NCBI GenBank assembly: GCA_947449015.1
Contig: CANFQA010000001.1
Location: 49,358-113,357, forward strand
Reading direction: 5' to 3'
Length of the DNA: 64,000 nt
Source of the DNA: Microthrixaceae bacterium
GTDB lineage: Bacteria; Actinomycetota; Acidimicrobiia; Acidimicrobiales; Acidimicrobilacustridaceae
Shown here: in pieces, positions 37,809 through 47,080 of the stretch
Layout of the letters: each line of letters opens with the position of its first letter
Position numbering within the stretch: position 1 is the stretch's first letter
The notes under the pieces: generated by a model
The model's database searches: none
The model's input: only the letters and a program-made list of their open reading frames with translations
Told to the model about the DNA's origin: nothing
Program-made: the position numbers and the translations under genes

Positions 37809-39043
37809 CAGATGAGGCCCTTGTCGGCGAGGAACGCTTCGACGGTTTCGCCGATGTAGGCACAGTCGTCATCACTCAGTGAGTGATTGTTCGGCAGGAT
37901 CAGGCCCCATTCCATGACGCGATCGGCATTCGGTAGCCCGGCGGCGGGCACTCGGAACTCTTGGCCTCGCAGCATGGGCTGGCGGGTGACGTTTCCGGTC
38001 CAGACCATGCGGGTATCGATACCGTTGGTTTCCATCCAGGACTGGAACTCGGAGCGGCGGATGCCGGAGTCCTCGTTAATGAGGATGGGGAACATATGCC
38101 AGCCCGTCTCAATGCCTTCGGTGAGGCGGGGAAGGGTGAACAGTTCCGGCCAGCGTGCGAAATGTGCCGCGGTAAGAGCAAAGCTTCGCTGACGACGGGC
38201 CAGGTTGTCATCAAGCTTGTCGAGTTGCACAAGACCGAACGCAGCGGAGAGTTCGGAGGGTTCAAAGTTCCAACCGTTCTCATCGAAGATGAACAAGTTG
38301 TCGTATTCGAGACCATCATCGATATCGCTGAAGAACCGATTCACCTTGCCCTTGAGTGAACCAAACAGCTGCAGCTCTGAGCGACGACCCCACCGACGGA
38401 ACAGCAGTGCCTTATCGGCCATGTCGTCATCGTCGAAGCACACCATGCCGCCGGTTCCGGCTGCGGTGATGATGTGTGAGAGAGCGAAACTAGTGAGGGA
38501 GATGTCGGCACGCGTGCCAGTGGGCGTGCCCCGCAAGGTGAGCCCGAGTGCGTCGCAGGAATCCTCCACCACTTTGAGCCCGTGACGATCAGCGATGGAT
38601 CGGATGACATCCCAGTCCGGAGCGTTGCCAATGAGGTTGGGGGCAAGGATCGCTCGGGTGCGCGGTGTGATCATGGCCTCGATGGCATCAACGTCGATCT
38701 GGAAGGTGTCCGAGGTGACGTCGACGAACACCGGAACAATGCCCTTGCGGATCATGGGTGCAATATCGGTGGAAAACGTGACGGCGCTGGTGATGATCTC
38801 GTCACCAGGTTCGAGATTGAGTACCTCGATGGCGAGGTACAGCGCGGAGCTGCCGGAGTTGCACATGACGCCCCGACGCTTGGCGAACAGCTCGGCCACC
38901 CTCTTCTCCATGGCTTTTACGTTCTTGCCGATGCGAAGTGCAGTTGGCCCGGCCCGGAGGACCTCGACGACTGCCTCGATCTCACGTTCATCATGGACCG
39001 ACCCGGCGTACTCGATGCGGCGGTCAGATGTGATGCGGCTCAT
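37808..39043 (-). CDS. DegT/DnrJ/EryC1-fold enzyme with His replacing the PLP lysine (sugar 3-dehydrase-like, E1/ColD group)
   Basis: VVEDSCDALGLTLRGTPTGTRADISLTSFALSHIITAAGTGGMVCF: His at the usual SFxxxK lysine position. Confidence 0.75.
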   Translation of the reverse strand: MSRITSDRRIEYAGSVHDEREIEAVVEVLRAGPTALRIGKNVKAMEKRVAELFAKRRGVMCNSGSSALYLAIEVLNLEPGDEIITSAVTFSTDIAPMIRKGIVPVFVDVTSDTFQIDVDAIEAMITPRTRAILAPNLIGNAPDWDVIRSIADRHGLKVVEDSCDALGLTLRGTPTGTRADISLTSFALSHIITAAGTGGMVCFDDDDMADKALLFRRWGRRSELQLFGSLKGKVNRFFSDIDDGLEYDNLFIFDENGWNFEPSELSAAFGLVQLDKLDDNLARRQRSFALTAAHFARWPELFTLPRLTEGIETGWHMFPILINEDSGIRRSEFQSWMETNGIDTRMVWTGNVTRQPMLRGQEFRVPAAGLPNADRVMEWGLILPNNHSLSDDDCAYIGETVEAFLADKGLI

Positions 39044-39194
39044 CGGAGTCCTCTCTGTTGTCCAGAACCCATGAAGTTAGTCCGGTCGATCTTGCCGGGA
39101 ACCCACGCAACCTTTGATGCAGGACGAACCCAGTGCGGATGTCGCCGCACTGGGTTGAAGCGATTGCGTGAAAACGCTGTCGTATGATGCCGCC

Positions 39195-39713
39195 ATGCGC
39201 ATGATCCCCACCTCCCGTATCGGTGCCGTTAGTGCTGGAGTTTTGCTCGCCGTTGTACTGCTTCTCTCTGCGTGTGGATCATCGTCAAGCAGTTCGAAGG
39301 GTGCAGCCGCAGATGACGCCACGACCACGAGTTCGACCATTCCGACTCCGGCTCAGGCGGCTAGTTCATGCCAGAAAGCAACTTCAGCAGTGGGATCATT
39401 GATTGATGCCGCCAACGCGGATTCATCTTCAATGGACTACAGCGCATTGGGCGGCCTCCTCGACGATGCCCGAGCAGATGCCGAGCAGTGCCAGGCTGCA
39501 GTGAAAGCCGCCAGTCCAAAGCTGTCAGCCGAGGGGCAAACGGCAGCCACGTCGTATTCCGGTGCACTTGGCGCTGTGCTGCCGCTGCTGGAACTCGCCC
39601 CAACGGACCCTGACATGCTTTCTGTCTGGACAGCTCGGATGTCGGCAGTATTGGGACCACTCACGGCAGCGCAAGGCGCCCTCGCGCAGGCTGACCCACT
39701 GTTCGCGAACTGA
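39195..39713 (+). CDS. Lipoprotein of unknown function
   Basis: MRMIPTSRIGAVSAGVLLAVVLLLSACGSSSSS lipobox; start refined to ATG 39195. Confidence 0.65.
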   Translation: MRMIPTSRIGAVSAGVLLAVVLLLSACGSSSSSSKGAAADDATTTSSTIPTPAQAASSCQKATSAVGSLIDAANADSSSMDYSALGGLLDDARADAEQCQAAVKAASPKLSAEGQTAATSYSGALGAVLPLLELAPTDPDMLSVWTARMSAVLGPLTAAQGALAQADPLFAN

Positions 39714-39754
39714 TCTATCGGCTGGTTGAAGCCATCGAACGATTCCGTCGTTCC

Positions 39755-41521
39755 TTAGGACTGCCAGGCCGGGGTTCCGTCGATGTAGGTCTCGGTCACG
39801 GAAATGTCGGCCCAGCCGGCTGGATCCGATGACCAGGGATCAGCCGAGACCACAGCCCAGTCGGCGCGTTTGCCCACCTCAAGCGATCCGCGGTCATCGG
39901 CGTGGATCTGCCACGCGGCGTTGGTGGTGATGGCGGCGAGCGCCTGCGTCGGAGTTGCACATTCCGAACGGTTGAGCACCGAACCGTCATCCTCAATGTT
40001 TCGTAGCACTGCTGTTCGTGCACTGAGCAGCGGATTGATCTCGCTCACGTTGTAGTCGGAATGGAGCGATGGGCGTAGACCGGCGCCATACGCGGACGCC
40101 ACCCGATCGAGCCGATCGGCGCGTGCTGGGCCGAGCAGCGTGTCGCGAAATGCCGCACCCCAGTAATACACATGGTTCATGAGGAAACTCGGCGATACTC
40201 CTGCGGCGGCCATACGTCGAAGTTGATCGTCGGTGGTGAACGAGGCGTGTTCAAGTCGATGACGCAGATCGTTGCCACCCTTGATCGGGAGCAAGTCTTC
40301 AAGCGCGGTGAGTGCGAATTCCACCGCGGCATCGCCGTTGGTGTGGACCATCAACTGCCAGCCTCCGTCGAGTCCCACCGACAACACCTCACGCAGGCTT
40401 TCAGGCGTCCAATTGGCTTTCCCGCCATTGTCCTGACCGAGATACGGCTGCATGAAGTAGCCGGAGCGGCCTTGGTTTGAGCCGTCAGTGACGACCTTCC
40501 ACGCATCGGCCCGCACCATTTCGTCCCCGCTGAATGGAGTGACGCCCGCCTCGGCCCATGCTGCTGCCGTCTGGGCCGGAGTCTGTCCAGCGATGGTGGC
40601 GAACTGCGCAGTGGAGACGCGAGTGGGTAGGCGCTTGGAGCCGTTCAACTGGTGCAGCAGTGCCAGCTCGCCAACTCCGGCGAGGGTTCCGGTGGCGGCT
40701 TCACGCACCGAGGTCACGCCTCGACGCGCTGCCGCGTTGAGAATCTGCTCGATGCCCGCCGCAGTGTCCTGCGCAGTCGGCTTGGGGAGCACGCCGATCA
40801 ACATGAGCATGGCGGATGCCTCGCCGATGACTCCATTGAGTTTGCCGTCGACGCGACCGAAGGTGCCGCCAGGAGGATCGATCACCTGATCGTCGATCTT
40901 GGCGGCGACGAGAGTGGCGGAGTTCACGTAGAGGTAATGCATGGACGCATTCATCACCACGACGGGATTCTCCGGAGCGACCTGATCGAGGATTGCACGC
41001 GTGAGCGTTGGTTCACCGGGATAGCGACTGGGATCGAACAACTTGCCGAAGACGAACTGACCATTCGGTGTGCGTTGTGCGTCAGCTTTCACTGCGGCGA
41101 CGACATCGTCGAAGGTGGGGCAGGCATCGTGGGACATGTCAGTCCACGCCAGATTCATCAGTGAAGTCCAGATATGCATGTGTGGCTCAATGAGTCCGGG
41201 GATCACGATTCCATCCGGCTTCACTGTGGTCGTAGAGACGTTCGTGAGCCCTTCGACATCTGCGAGCGATCCGATTCCGATGATTCGCCCACCCGAAATT
41301 GCCATTGCCTCAGCCGTTGGGGTGGAAGCATTGTTGGTGGAGATCTCACCGAGAATCAGCAGCTCAGCGTGTTGTGTGACTGTGCGTCCACGCGTGTGGT
41401 GTGCGGGTTCGATGACAGATGATGTTCCCGCGAGCGATTGGCCAAGATGGGCCCGACTGACCGGGTGCATGTCGCAATTGCAGGTCGTGGTGGTCATCGT
41501 GATTCCTCCGGTGAATCTCAT
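39755..41521 (-). CDS. Amidohydrolase, YtcJ-like
   Basis: AMAISGGRIIGIGSLADVEGL...IVIPGLIEPHMHIWTS; LMVHTNGDAAVEFALTALED; HSDYNVSEINPLLSARTAV. True start possibly ATG 41497. Confidence 0.85.
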   Translation of the reverse strand: MRFTGGITMTTTTCNCDMHPVSRAHLGQSLAGTSSVIEPAHHTRGRTVTQHAELLILGEISTNNASTPTAEAMAISGGRIIGIGSLADVEGLTNVSTTTVKPDGIVIPGLIEPHMHIWTSLMNLAWTDMSHDACPTFDDVVAAVKADAQRTPNGQFVFGKLFDPSRYPGEPTLTRAILDQVAPENPVVVMNASMHYLYVNSATLVAAKIDDQVIDPPGGTFGRVDGKLNGVIGEASAMLMLIGVLPKPTAQDTAAGIEQILNAAARRGVTSVREAATGTLAGVGELALLHQLNGSKRLPTRVSTAQFATIAGQTPAQTAAAWAEAGVTPFSGDEMVRADAWKVVTDGSNQGRSGYFMQPYLGQDNGGKANWTPESLREVLSVGLDGGWQLMVHTNGDAAVEFALTALEDLLPIKGGNDLRHRLEHASFTTDDQLRRMAAAGVSPSFLMNHVYYWGAAFRDTLLGPARADRLDRVASAYGAGLRPSLHSDYNVSEINPLLSARTAVLRNIEDDGSVLNRSECATPTQALAAITTNAAWQIHADDRGSLEVGKRADWAVVSADPWSSDPAGWADISVTETYIDGTPAWQS

Positions 41522-41613
41522 TCCGCTCGAACGATGACTCTATGGCACAGCAGTTCGGAACCGGCTTGCGGAGGTGGGGAGCAGACTGCCCCAGCATCTA
41601 AGGTCGCCGATCT

Positions 41614-44232
41614 ATGGAGCGGATCACGGCCACACCCACGACAGATCCAGCTCCTCCGATCTTCGGAGAACCTGTTCCAACCTTGATGATGGTGCAGGCC
41701 CAGGTGGAAGCGTGTCCTGGTTCCCTCGCAATCATTGATGTCGATGGTTCGGTAGTGACCTACGGAGAACTCTGGGGGCAAGCCACCGATCTCGCCGAGG
41801 GTCTCAACATCGAGCGCGGCGAGGTCGCTGGTTTGTGCCTCCCTCGTGGCGCCGGGATCGTGGTTGCGATGATCGCAGTCATGATGCGCGGCGGTGTGTA
41901 CGTGCCGTTCAGTCCTGATGATCCGCAGGTTCGTACCGAGAACCTCAGGGAGCGCATTGGCGTGCGCTGCATGATCGAGTCCGAAGGCTCGCGCAGTGTG
42001 GTGCGATCGCGCGACGGCGTCGCAGCCCGAGTTCTCGACATGAGCAGCGATGCACCCGATTGTCCGATCTATGTGATGTGGACAAGCGGTTCCACCGGCG
42101 AGCCGAAGGCGGTTGTTGTTCCTCATCGTGGTGTGACTCGACTTATCCGAGACCACGAGTTCATGGACATCGGACCACAGGATCGTGTTGCGTTCGCGTC
42201 CAACTCGATGTTCGATGCTGCGACCTGGGAGATCTGGGCTGCCTTGGGCAATGGTGCGGGCCTGGTCGTGATCAGTCCCGATGACCTCGTCGATGCTCGT
42301 CGATTGCGGTCCCGGTTTCAAAGGACCGGCGTGACCCACACGTTTCTCACCACGTCGCTGTTCAATCATCTCGTGCGCTCCGATCCCATGATGTTCGGCT
42401 CGCTCACAAGCGTTTCGGTGGGTGGCGAGGCGCTGAATCCATCGGCGATACGCGCAGTGCTCGAGTCCGGTGCTGCTCCAACCTCTTTGATAAATGCCTA
42501 CGGGCCCAGCGAATGCACGACGTTTTCTGTCTGGGGTCTGATCGAACACGTTCCTGCAGATGCGCAACGCATTCCGATCGGTGGACCATTGATGGAAACC
42601 GAACTTGCGGTTGTCGACGCGGACGGAAGCCCAATTCTTGATGGCGAGGAGGGCGAGCTGTGGATTGCCGGGACCGGCGTCGCGCTTGGCTATCTCGGTG
42701 CACCACCTGAGATGGAGCGTTTCGTTGAAACCACGTTGCTCGGGCATCGTGGTGACAGGTGGTATCGCACCGGCGATCTTGTTCAGCGGTTGCCTGATGG
42801 TTCTTTCGACTGCCTTGGTCGCATCGACCGACAGATCAAGATCCATGGCTATCGAATCGAGCCGGGGGAGATCGAAGGAGCGTTGATCTCCCGACCGGGA
42901 GTTTCGGCGGCTTCGGTGATCGCGCTGCGATCCGGTTCCTCGGTCAGCCTGATCGGATTCCTTGTGGCCCTCTCGCACCATGAGGTGAACCCCGACGCGA
43001 TTTTGCGTGACCTGCGCCAGATGTTTCCCCATTACATGGTGCCGGCTCGGCTCCTTCTCGTCGATCATCTCCCAATCACCGCGAACGGCAAGCTCGATGA
43101 AGATCGGCTCCATGCGCTGGCTCGTTCGGCACCACCCAGTGCTGATCAACCGAGGTTTGAACAGCCGACCGATGTTGACTCGGAGGACCCGAATGCGTTC
43201 ATCGACCTGGTTGCGGATTTCGTGCTCGAATGTGCTCGTTCAATCCTCGGTGACGGTCAGCTACGGGCCGAGGATGACATTTGGGCCGCTGGTCTCGATT
43301 CACTTGCCGCGATCGAACTTCTCGACACCATCAATGGTGGTGAGTTCGGTGATCTCGCCGCACCCGATTTCGCGGGGAGGACCACCGTCGCCGAGCTCTC
43401 CCGAGCGCTGCGCACCTCACCGGTCGGAGACTCGGAGACTGGGCGGGTCTCGACGAGCGTGAGGCTCAACTCAGCGGGAACGGCTCCACCTCTGTTCGCC
43501 ATCCCCGGGGCTGCGGGTACGTCTGCCCAATTCATGCATCTGGCGAGAGCGCTAGGAACTGACCAGCCGATCGTGGTCATTGGATCAAGTGGATTGCATC
43601 ACCCCGGACCTGTGCATCGGACGATCGACGCCATGGCGGAGCATGCGATTGGGGAGATCGATGAGGTTCGACGCCCTGGAGATCTGTGCCTGCTGCTCGG
43701 GTTCTCGTCAGGTGCGAGCGTTGCCTATGAGTCGGCGCGAACGCTTCACGAACGCGGATTCGATGTGCGTTTGGTGATCCTCGATGCGATGCCCGGGGTG
43801 GCAGGCGGCGAGCAACTGGGTTCGGTACGACCTGCGCCACTGGTCTTTGAGCGACCGCCATTCCACGTTCGGCTCCGACAGCGCGGACTGCTCGCCACCA
43901 TTGCCCGCGCTCCAGCGGCGCTGCGAGCACGACGCAGATTGCAGCGGATCGAGCAGTACGTGGCCAAGCCGGGTCCGCCGAGTTTCGATCTCGAGCGTTA
44001 CGCCGCGTTCGCCCTGATTCAGAAACGTGCCGTTGAGCAGTACGTTGCCGAACCAGCAGGTCTGCCGGCCACGCTCATTCGTGTCGACGACGGTCCGCTC
44101 GAACTGCTCGGACGCGACCTCTTCGACCATCTTGATGTGTACGTCGTCGGCGGTGTGCACGAAACGATGCTCGATGTGGATCATGCTCCCGAGGTCGCCG
44201 CGATCATCGCCGCGACCATCGCCGCAAGGTGA
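41614..44232 (+). CDS. NRPS-like protein: adenylation - carrier - thioesterase (A-T-TE)
   Basis: A3 MWTSGSTGEPKAV, A4 FDAATWEIW, A5 NAYGPSECTTF, A7 YRTGDL, A10 NGKLD; T domain AAGLDSLAAIEL; TE LLLGFSSGASVAYESART; no condensation domain. Confidence 0.9.
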   Translation: MERITATPTTDPAPPIFGEPVPTLMMVQAQVEACPGSLAIIDVDGSVVTYGELWGQATDLAEGLNIERGEVAGLCLPRGAGIVVAMIAVMMRGGVYVPFSPDDPQVRTENLRERIGVRCMIESEGSRSVVRSRDGVAARVLDMSSDAPDCPIYVMWTSGSTGEPKAVVVPHRGVTRLIRDHEFMDIGPQDRVAFASNSMFDAATWEIWAALGNGAGLVVISPDDLVDARRLRSRFQRTGVTHTFLTTSLFNHLVRSDPMMFGSLTSVSVGGEALNPSAIRAVLESGAAPTSLINAYGPSECTTFSVWGLIEHVPADAQRIPIGGPLMETELAVVDADGSPILDGEEGELWIAGTGVALGYLGAPPEMERFVETTLLGHRGDRWYRTGDLVQRLPDGSFDCLGRIDRQIKIHGYRIEPGEIEGALISRPGVSAASVIALRSGSSVSLIGFLVALSHHEVNPDAILRDLRQMFPHYMVPARLLLVDHLPITANGKLDEDRLHALARSAPPSADQPRFEQPTDVDSEDPNAFIDLVADFVLECARSILGDGQLRAEDDIWAAGLDSLAAIELLDTINGGEFGDLAAPDFAGRTTVAELSRALRTSPVGDSETGRVSTSVRLNSAGTAPPLFAIPGAAGTSAQFMHLARALGTDQPIVVIGSSGLHHPGPVHRTIDAMAEHAIGEIDEVRRPGDLCLLLGFSSGASVAYESARTLHERGFDVRLVILDAMPGVAGGEQLGSVRPAPLVFERPPFHVRLRQRGLLATIARAPAALRARRRLQRIEQYVAKPGPPSFDLERYAAFALIQKRAVEQYVAEPAGLPATLIRVDDGPLELLGRDLFDHLDVYVVGGVHETMLDVDHAPEVAAIIAATIAAR

Positions 44233-44334
44233 GCCACTGGATCTGGCCCCAGCGATCAGCCGGAGCCACTTTGCCCTAGTATTTCTTGATTGTCCCGTTT
44301 GTGGTGAGCAATCAAATCTGAAGAAGCGATTGCA

Positions 44335-45438
44335 ATGATGGAGAGCGGAACCCAAACACCTGCGAGCGTCATCCCACAAGGGCTGTCACACTCGACGCTG
44401 CAAACACGGCGGATCTCGCGATCTTGGGTCCGGATCGCATGTCTGGTGCTGCTCGCAGTTTCGGCTTCGCTGCTCGCAGCCTGCGGCGGGTCTTCTGGCG
44501 CGTCTGAGGGCTCATCGAAGGTGTCGCTCAAGGTTGGGGTCATCAGCCCGAATAGTTCAGCCCGGCAGATCAACCGCCTGAAGTCGGGGGCTTTCGACGG
44601 CACCGACTATTCGATCGATTGGGTTGAGTTCGCCAGTACCAATGATGCGCTGCCAGCGCTTCTCTCCGGTGCCATAGATGTTGCGCTGATGGTGCAGTCG
44701 CCCGATGTTGTTCTCTCCTCCGGCAATGCGACAGAACAATGGACGGCTGACACGGCACCCTTTGTCGTCATTGCGGCCTCGTTGCCCTTTACTGATACCG
44801 GACAGGTGCTCATCGTCAAGAAGGATTCCCCGGTGCAGTCGCTTTCGGATCTCACTGGCCGGTCAATCACCTTCCCACGGGGCTCACTGATGCAGTACTG
44901 CTGGAACAAGCTCAGGTCCTCCAACAACATCGCCGATGGTGCGGTGAACGAAGTTCCCCTATCGGCGGGAGAGGGGAAAGCGGCGTACCAGAGCGATGGG
45001 GTCGATTCGCTTATCAGCACCACATGGGCGAAGGCACAACTTGCGAGTGGTAAGTCTCGGTTACTTGCCCAGTGCGATTCAAACATCTCCCCCAGCTACA
45101 CAGTGTCAATGGCACGCGCCGGGCTGCTTGATGATGCGTCGACATCGGCTGCGGTGGGTGATCTGCTCGAGCGAGTACAGACCGCCGAGGTGTGGTCGAA
45201 CGACCATCAGGACCTTGCCGCCCAGACCTATGTGGATGTCGCGTCGCAGTCGCCTGCGGAAGCTGCTGCGTCAGCAACGTACGACTACCGCGGCAGGGTG
45301 CCGCTTGATGCAGAAACGATCACAGCCATCCAAGACGAAGCGACGGTCTTTGCTGATCTGGGTCTGATCAAGAACCGACTCGACCTTACGTTCCTCTTTG
45401 ACACGAGGTTCGACAGTGGCGTCACCCGAGGCCGTTGA
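44335..45438 (+). CDS. ABC transporter substrate-binding lipoprotein (SsuA/TauA/NMT1-like)
   Basis: SASLLAACGGSSGA lipobox; DALPALLSGAIDVALM; followed by permease and ATPase. Confidence 0.82.
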   Translation: MMESGTQTPASVIPQGLSHSTLQTRRISRSWVRIACLVLLAVSASLLAACGGSSGASEGSSKVSLKVGVISPNSSARQINRLKSGAFDGTDYSIDWVEFASTNDALPALLSGAIDVALMVQSPDVVLSSGNATEQWTADTAPFVVIAASLPFTDTGQVLIVKKDSPVQSLSDLTGRSITFPRGSLMQYCWNKLRSSNNIADGAVNEVPLSAGEGKAAYQSDGVDSLISTTWAKAQLASGKSRLLAQCDSNISPSYTVSMARAGLLDDASTSAAVGDLLERVQTAEVWSNDHQDLAAQTYVDVASQSPAEAAASATYDYRGRVPLDAETITAIQDEATVFADLGLIKNRLDLTFLFDTRFDSGVTRGR

Positions 45439-46334
45439 CCCAGGAGATCCCCGGCCATGACGGCCCCGTGTTGATTGATGCCGCTGATGGTTCACCATCG
45501 GTGCACACTGGGGAGTCACCGGCGCCAGCACGAGGACTTGCTCGAATATCAAGATGGACTGTGGGTTCGCCGGTCACCGATCGCCGTCGGAGGCACCTTG
45601 TTTCGGGCCGGATGCTTGGTCCGATAGTCCTACTGGCGCTGTGGTGGGCGCTCTCCGCTGCGGGTGCCCTTGATCCGGATCTCGTTCCCGGGCCTGCGGA
45701 TGTGCTGCGGGCGGGCGGGCATCTGATCAGCACCGGACAGTTTCAGTCGGCGCTGTTCGCGTCGATCAAACGGGTTGCTGTGGGCATGTCTGGTGGTGTC
45801 GCCGCCGGAGTCAGCCTTGCGGTCCTCGCTGGGATTTTCACGATTGGTCGAAATCTCTTCGACTCCAACATGCAGATCATCAAATCGATTCCGAGCTTCG
45901 CCATTGCCCCCCTTCTCATCATCTGGATGGGGATTGACGAGGGACCCAAGTTTCTTCTCATTGCGATCGCAACTTCGGTTCCGGTGTACGTGGGCGTCTA
46001 CGGAGCAATTCGCAACATGGATACACGCTTACTTGACATGGCCCGCACACTCAAATTGCGTCGGTCCACCCTCATCCGTCACGTCATTGTTCCAGGAACG
46101 GCGCCGGAGTTCCTCGTCGGTCTCCGTCTCAGCTTCGCCTCGGCATGGTTGGCACTGATCTTCGCCGAGCAGGTCAATGCCAAACAGGGTCTGGCCAAAC
46201 TGATGTCGGATGGTCGAAACGACTTCCGGATCGACGTCATGCTCTTCGTGGTCGTTGTCTATTCAATCCTCGGCCTCGTTTCATACGCATTCGTCCGAAT
46301 GCTTGAGCGACGCCTCCTTGTTTGGAAGCAATGA
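45435..46334 (+). CDS. ABC transporter permease (SsuC/TauC-like)
   Basis: SIKRVAVGMSGGVAAGVSLAVLAG...SIPSFAIAPLLIIWMGIDEGPKFLLIAIATSVPVYVGVYGAIRNMD. Confidence 0.9.
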   Translation: MTQEIPGHDGPVLIDAADGSPSVHTGESPAPARGLARISRWTVGSPVTDRRRRHLVSGRMLGPIVLLALWWALSAAGALDPDLVPGPADVLRAGGHLISTGQFQSALFASIKRVAVGMSGGVAAGVSLAVLAGIFTIGRNLFDSNMQIIKSIPSFAIAPLLIIWMGIDEGPKFLLIAIATSVPVYVGVYGAIRNMDTRLLDMARTLKLRRSTLIRHVIVPGTAPEFLVGLRLSFASAWLALIFAEQVNAKQGLAKLMSDGRNDFRIDVMLFVVVVYSILGLVSYAFVRMLERRLLVWKQ

Positions 46335-47080
46335 CTATCGACGGTTTGGCGAAGGAGAGCGCGACGGTCGAACCGGCGGTGGTGCTTGACGGGGTCGGGC
46401 GGTCCTTTGATGATCGAGTCGTGTTTGACGGTCTCGATCTCATGATCGACAAGGGTGAGTTCGTGGTGATCCTCGGTCACAGCGGCACGGGCAAGAGCAC
46501 ACTGTTGAGAATTCTCGCTGGATTAGATCGTGAGTTCTCCGGCCGCTTCCTTGCACCCGATCAGCGATCGATCGCGTTTCAGGAACCACGACTTGTGCCC
46601 TGGCGCCGAGTGCTGGCCAACGTCACGCTCGGCCTCACCGGCAACGATGTGCAGAACCGAGGCCGCGAGGCATTGGCCGAGGTCGGACTCACCTCGCATA
46701 TTCGCGCCTGGCCCAACACGCTCTCTGGAGGTGAGGCCCAGCGAGTTGCGTTGGCTCGAGCGATGGTCAGGATGCCTGAGTTGCTCCTGCTCGATGAACC
46801 GTTCGGTGCGCTCGATGCACTCACCCGCGTACAGATGCAAATACTCCTTATGGAACTTTGCGCCAAACATCGCCCTTCGGTGGTGCTGGTGACTCATGAC
46901 GTCGAGGAGGCAGTGCTGCTCGCCGATCGACTCCTTGTGCTCCACGAGGGACGCTTCATCCTCGATCAGCGCGTCGCGCTGCCGCAGCCGCGACTGCGCA
47001 CATCACCTGACGTGCAGAGGATTCGGGCTGAGGTGCTTGGTGCGTTGGGAGTCTTTGATGAGCGTTCGGAGCTGCAATGA
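46322..47080 (+). CDS. ABC transporter ATP-binding protein (SsuB/TauB-like)
   Basis: LGHSGTGKSTLLRILAGLD; NTLSGGEAQRVALARAMVRMPELLLLDEPFGALDALTR. Confidence 0.93.
   Translation: MEAMTIDGLAKESATVEPAVVLDGVGRSFDDRVVFDGLDLMIDKGEFVVILGHSGTGKSTLLRILAGLDREFSGRFLAPDQRSIAFQEPRLVPWRRVLANVTLGLTGNDVQNRGREALAEVGLTSHIRAWPNTLSGGEAQRVALARAMVRMPELLLLDEPFGALDALTRVQMQILLMELCAKHRPSVVLVTHDVEEAVLLADRLLVLHEGRFILDQRVALPQPRLRTSPDVQRIRAEVLGALGVFDERSELQ

Noticed and set aside
41518-43149. 543-aa minus-strand ORF in the track
   Set aside because: Almost entirely antisense to the first A-T-TE gene, whose domain motifs are unambiguous; composition is typical of high-GC antisense reading
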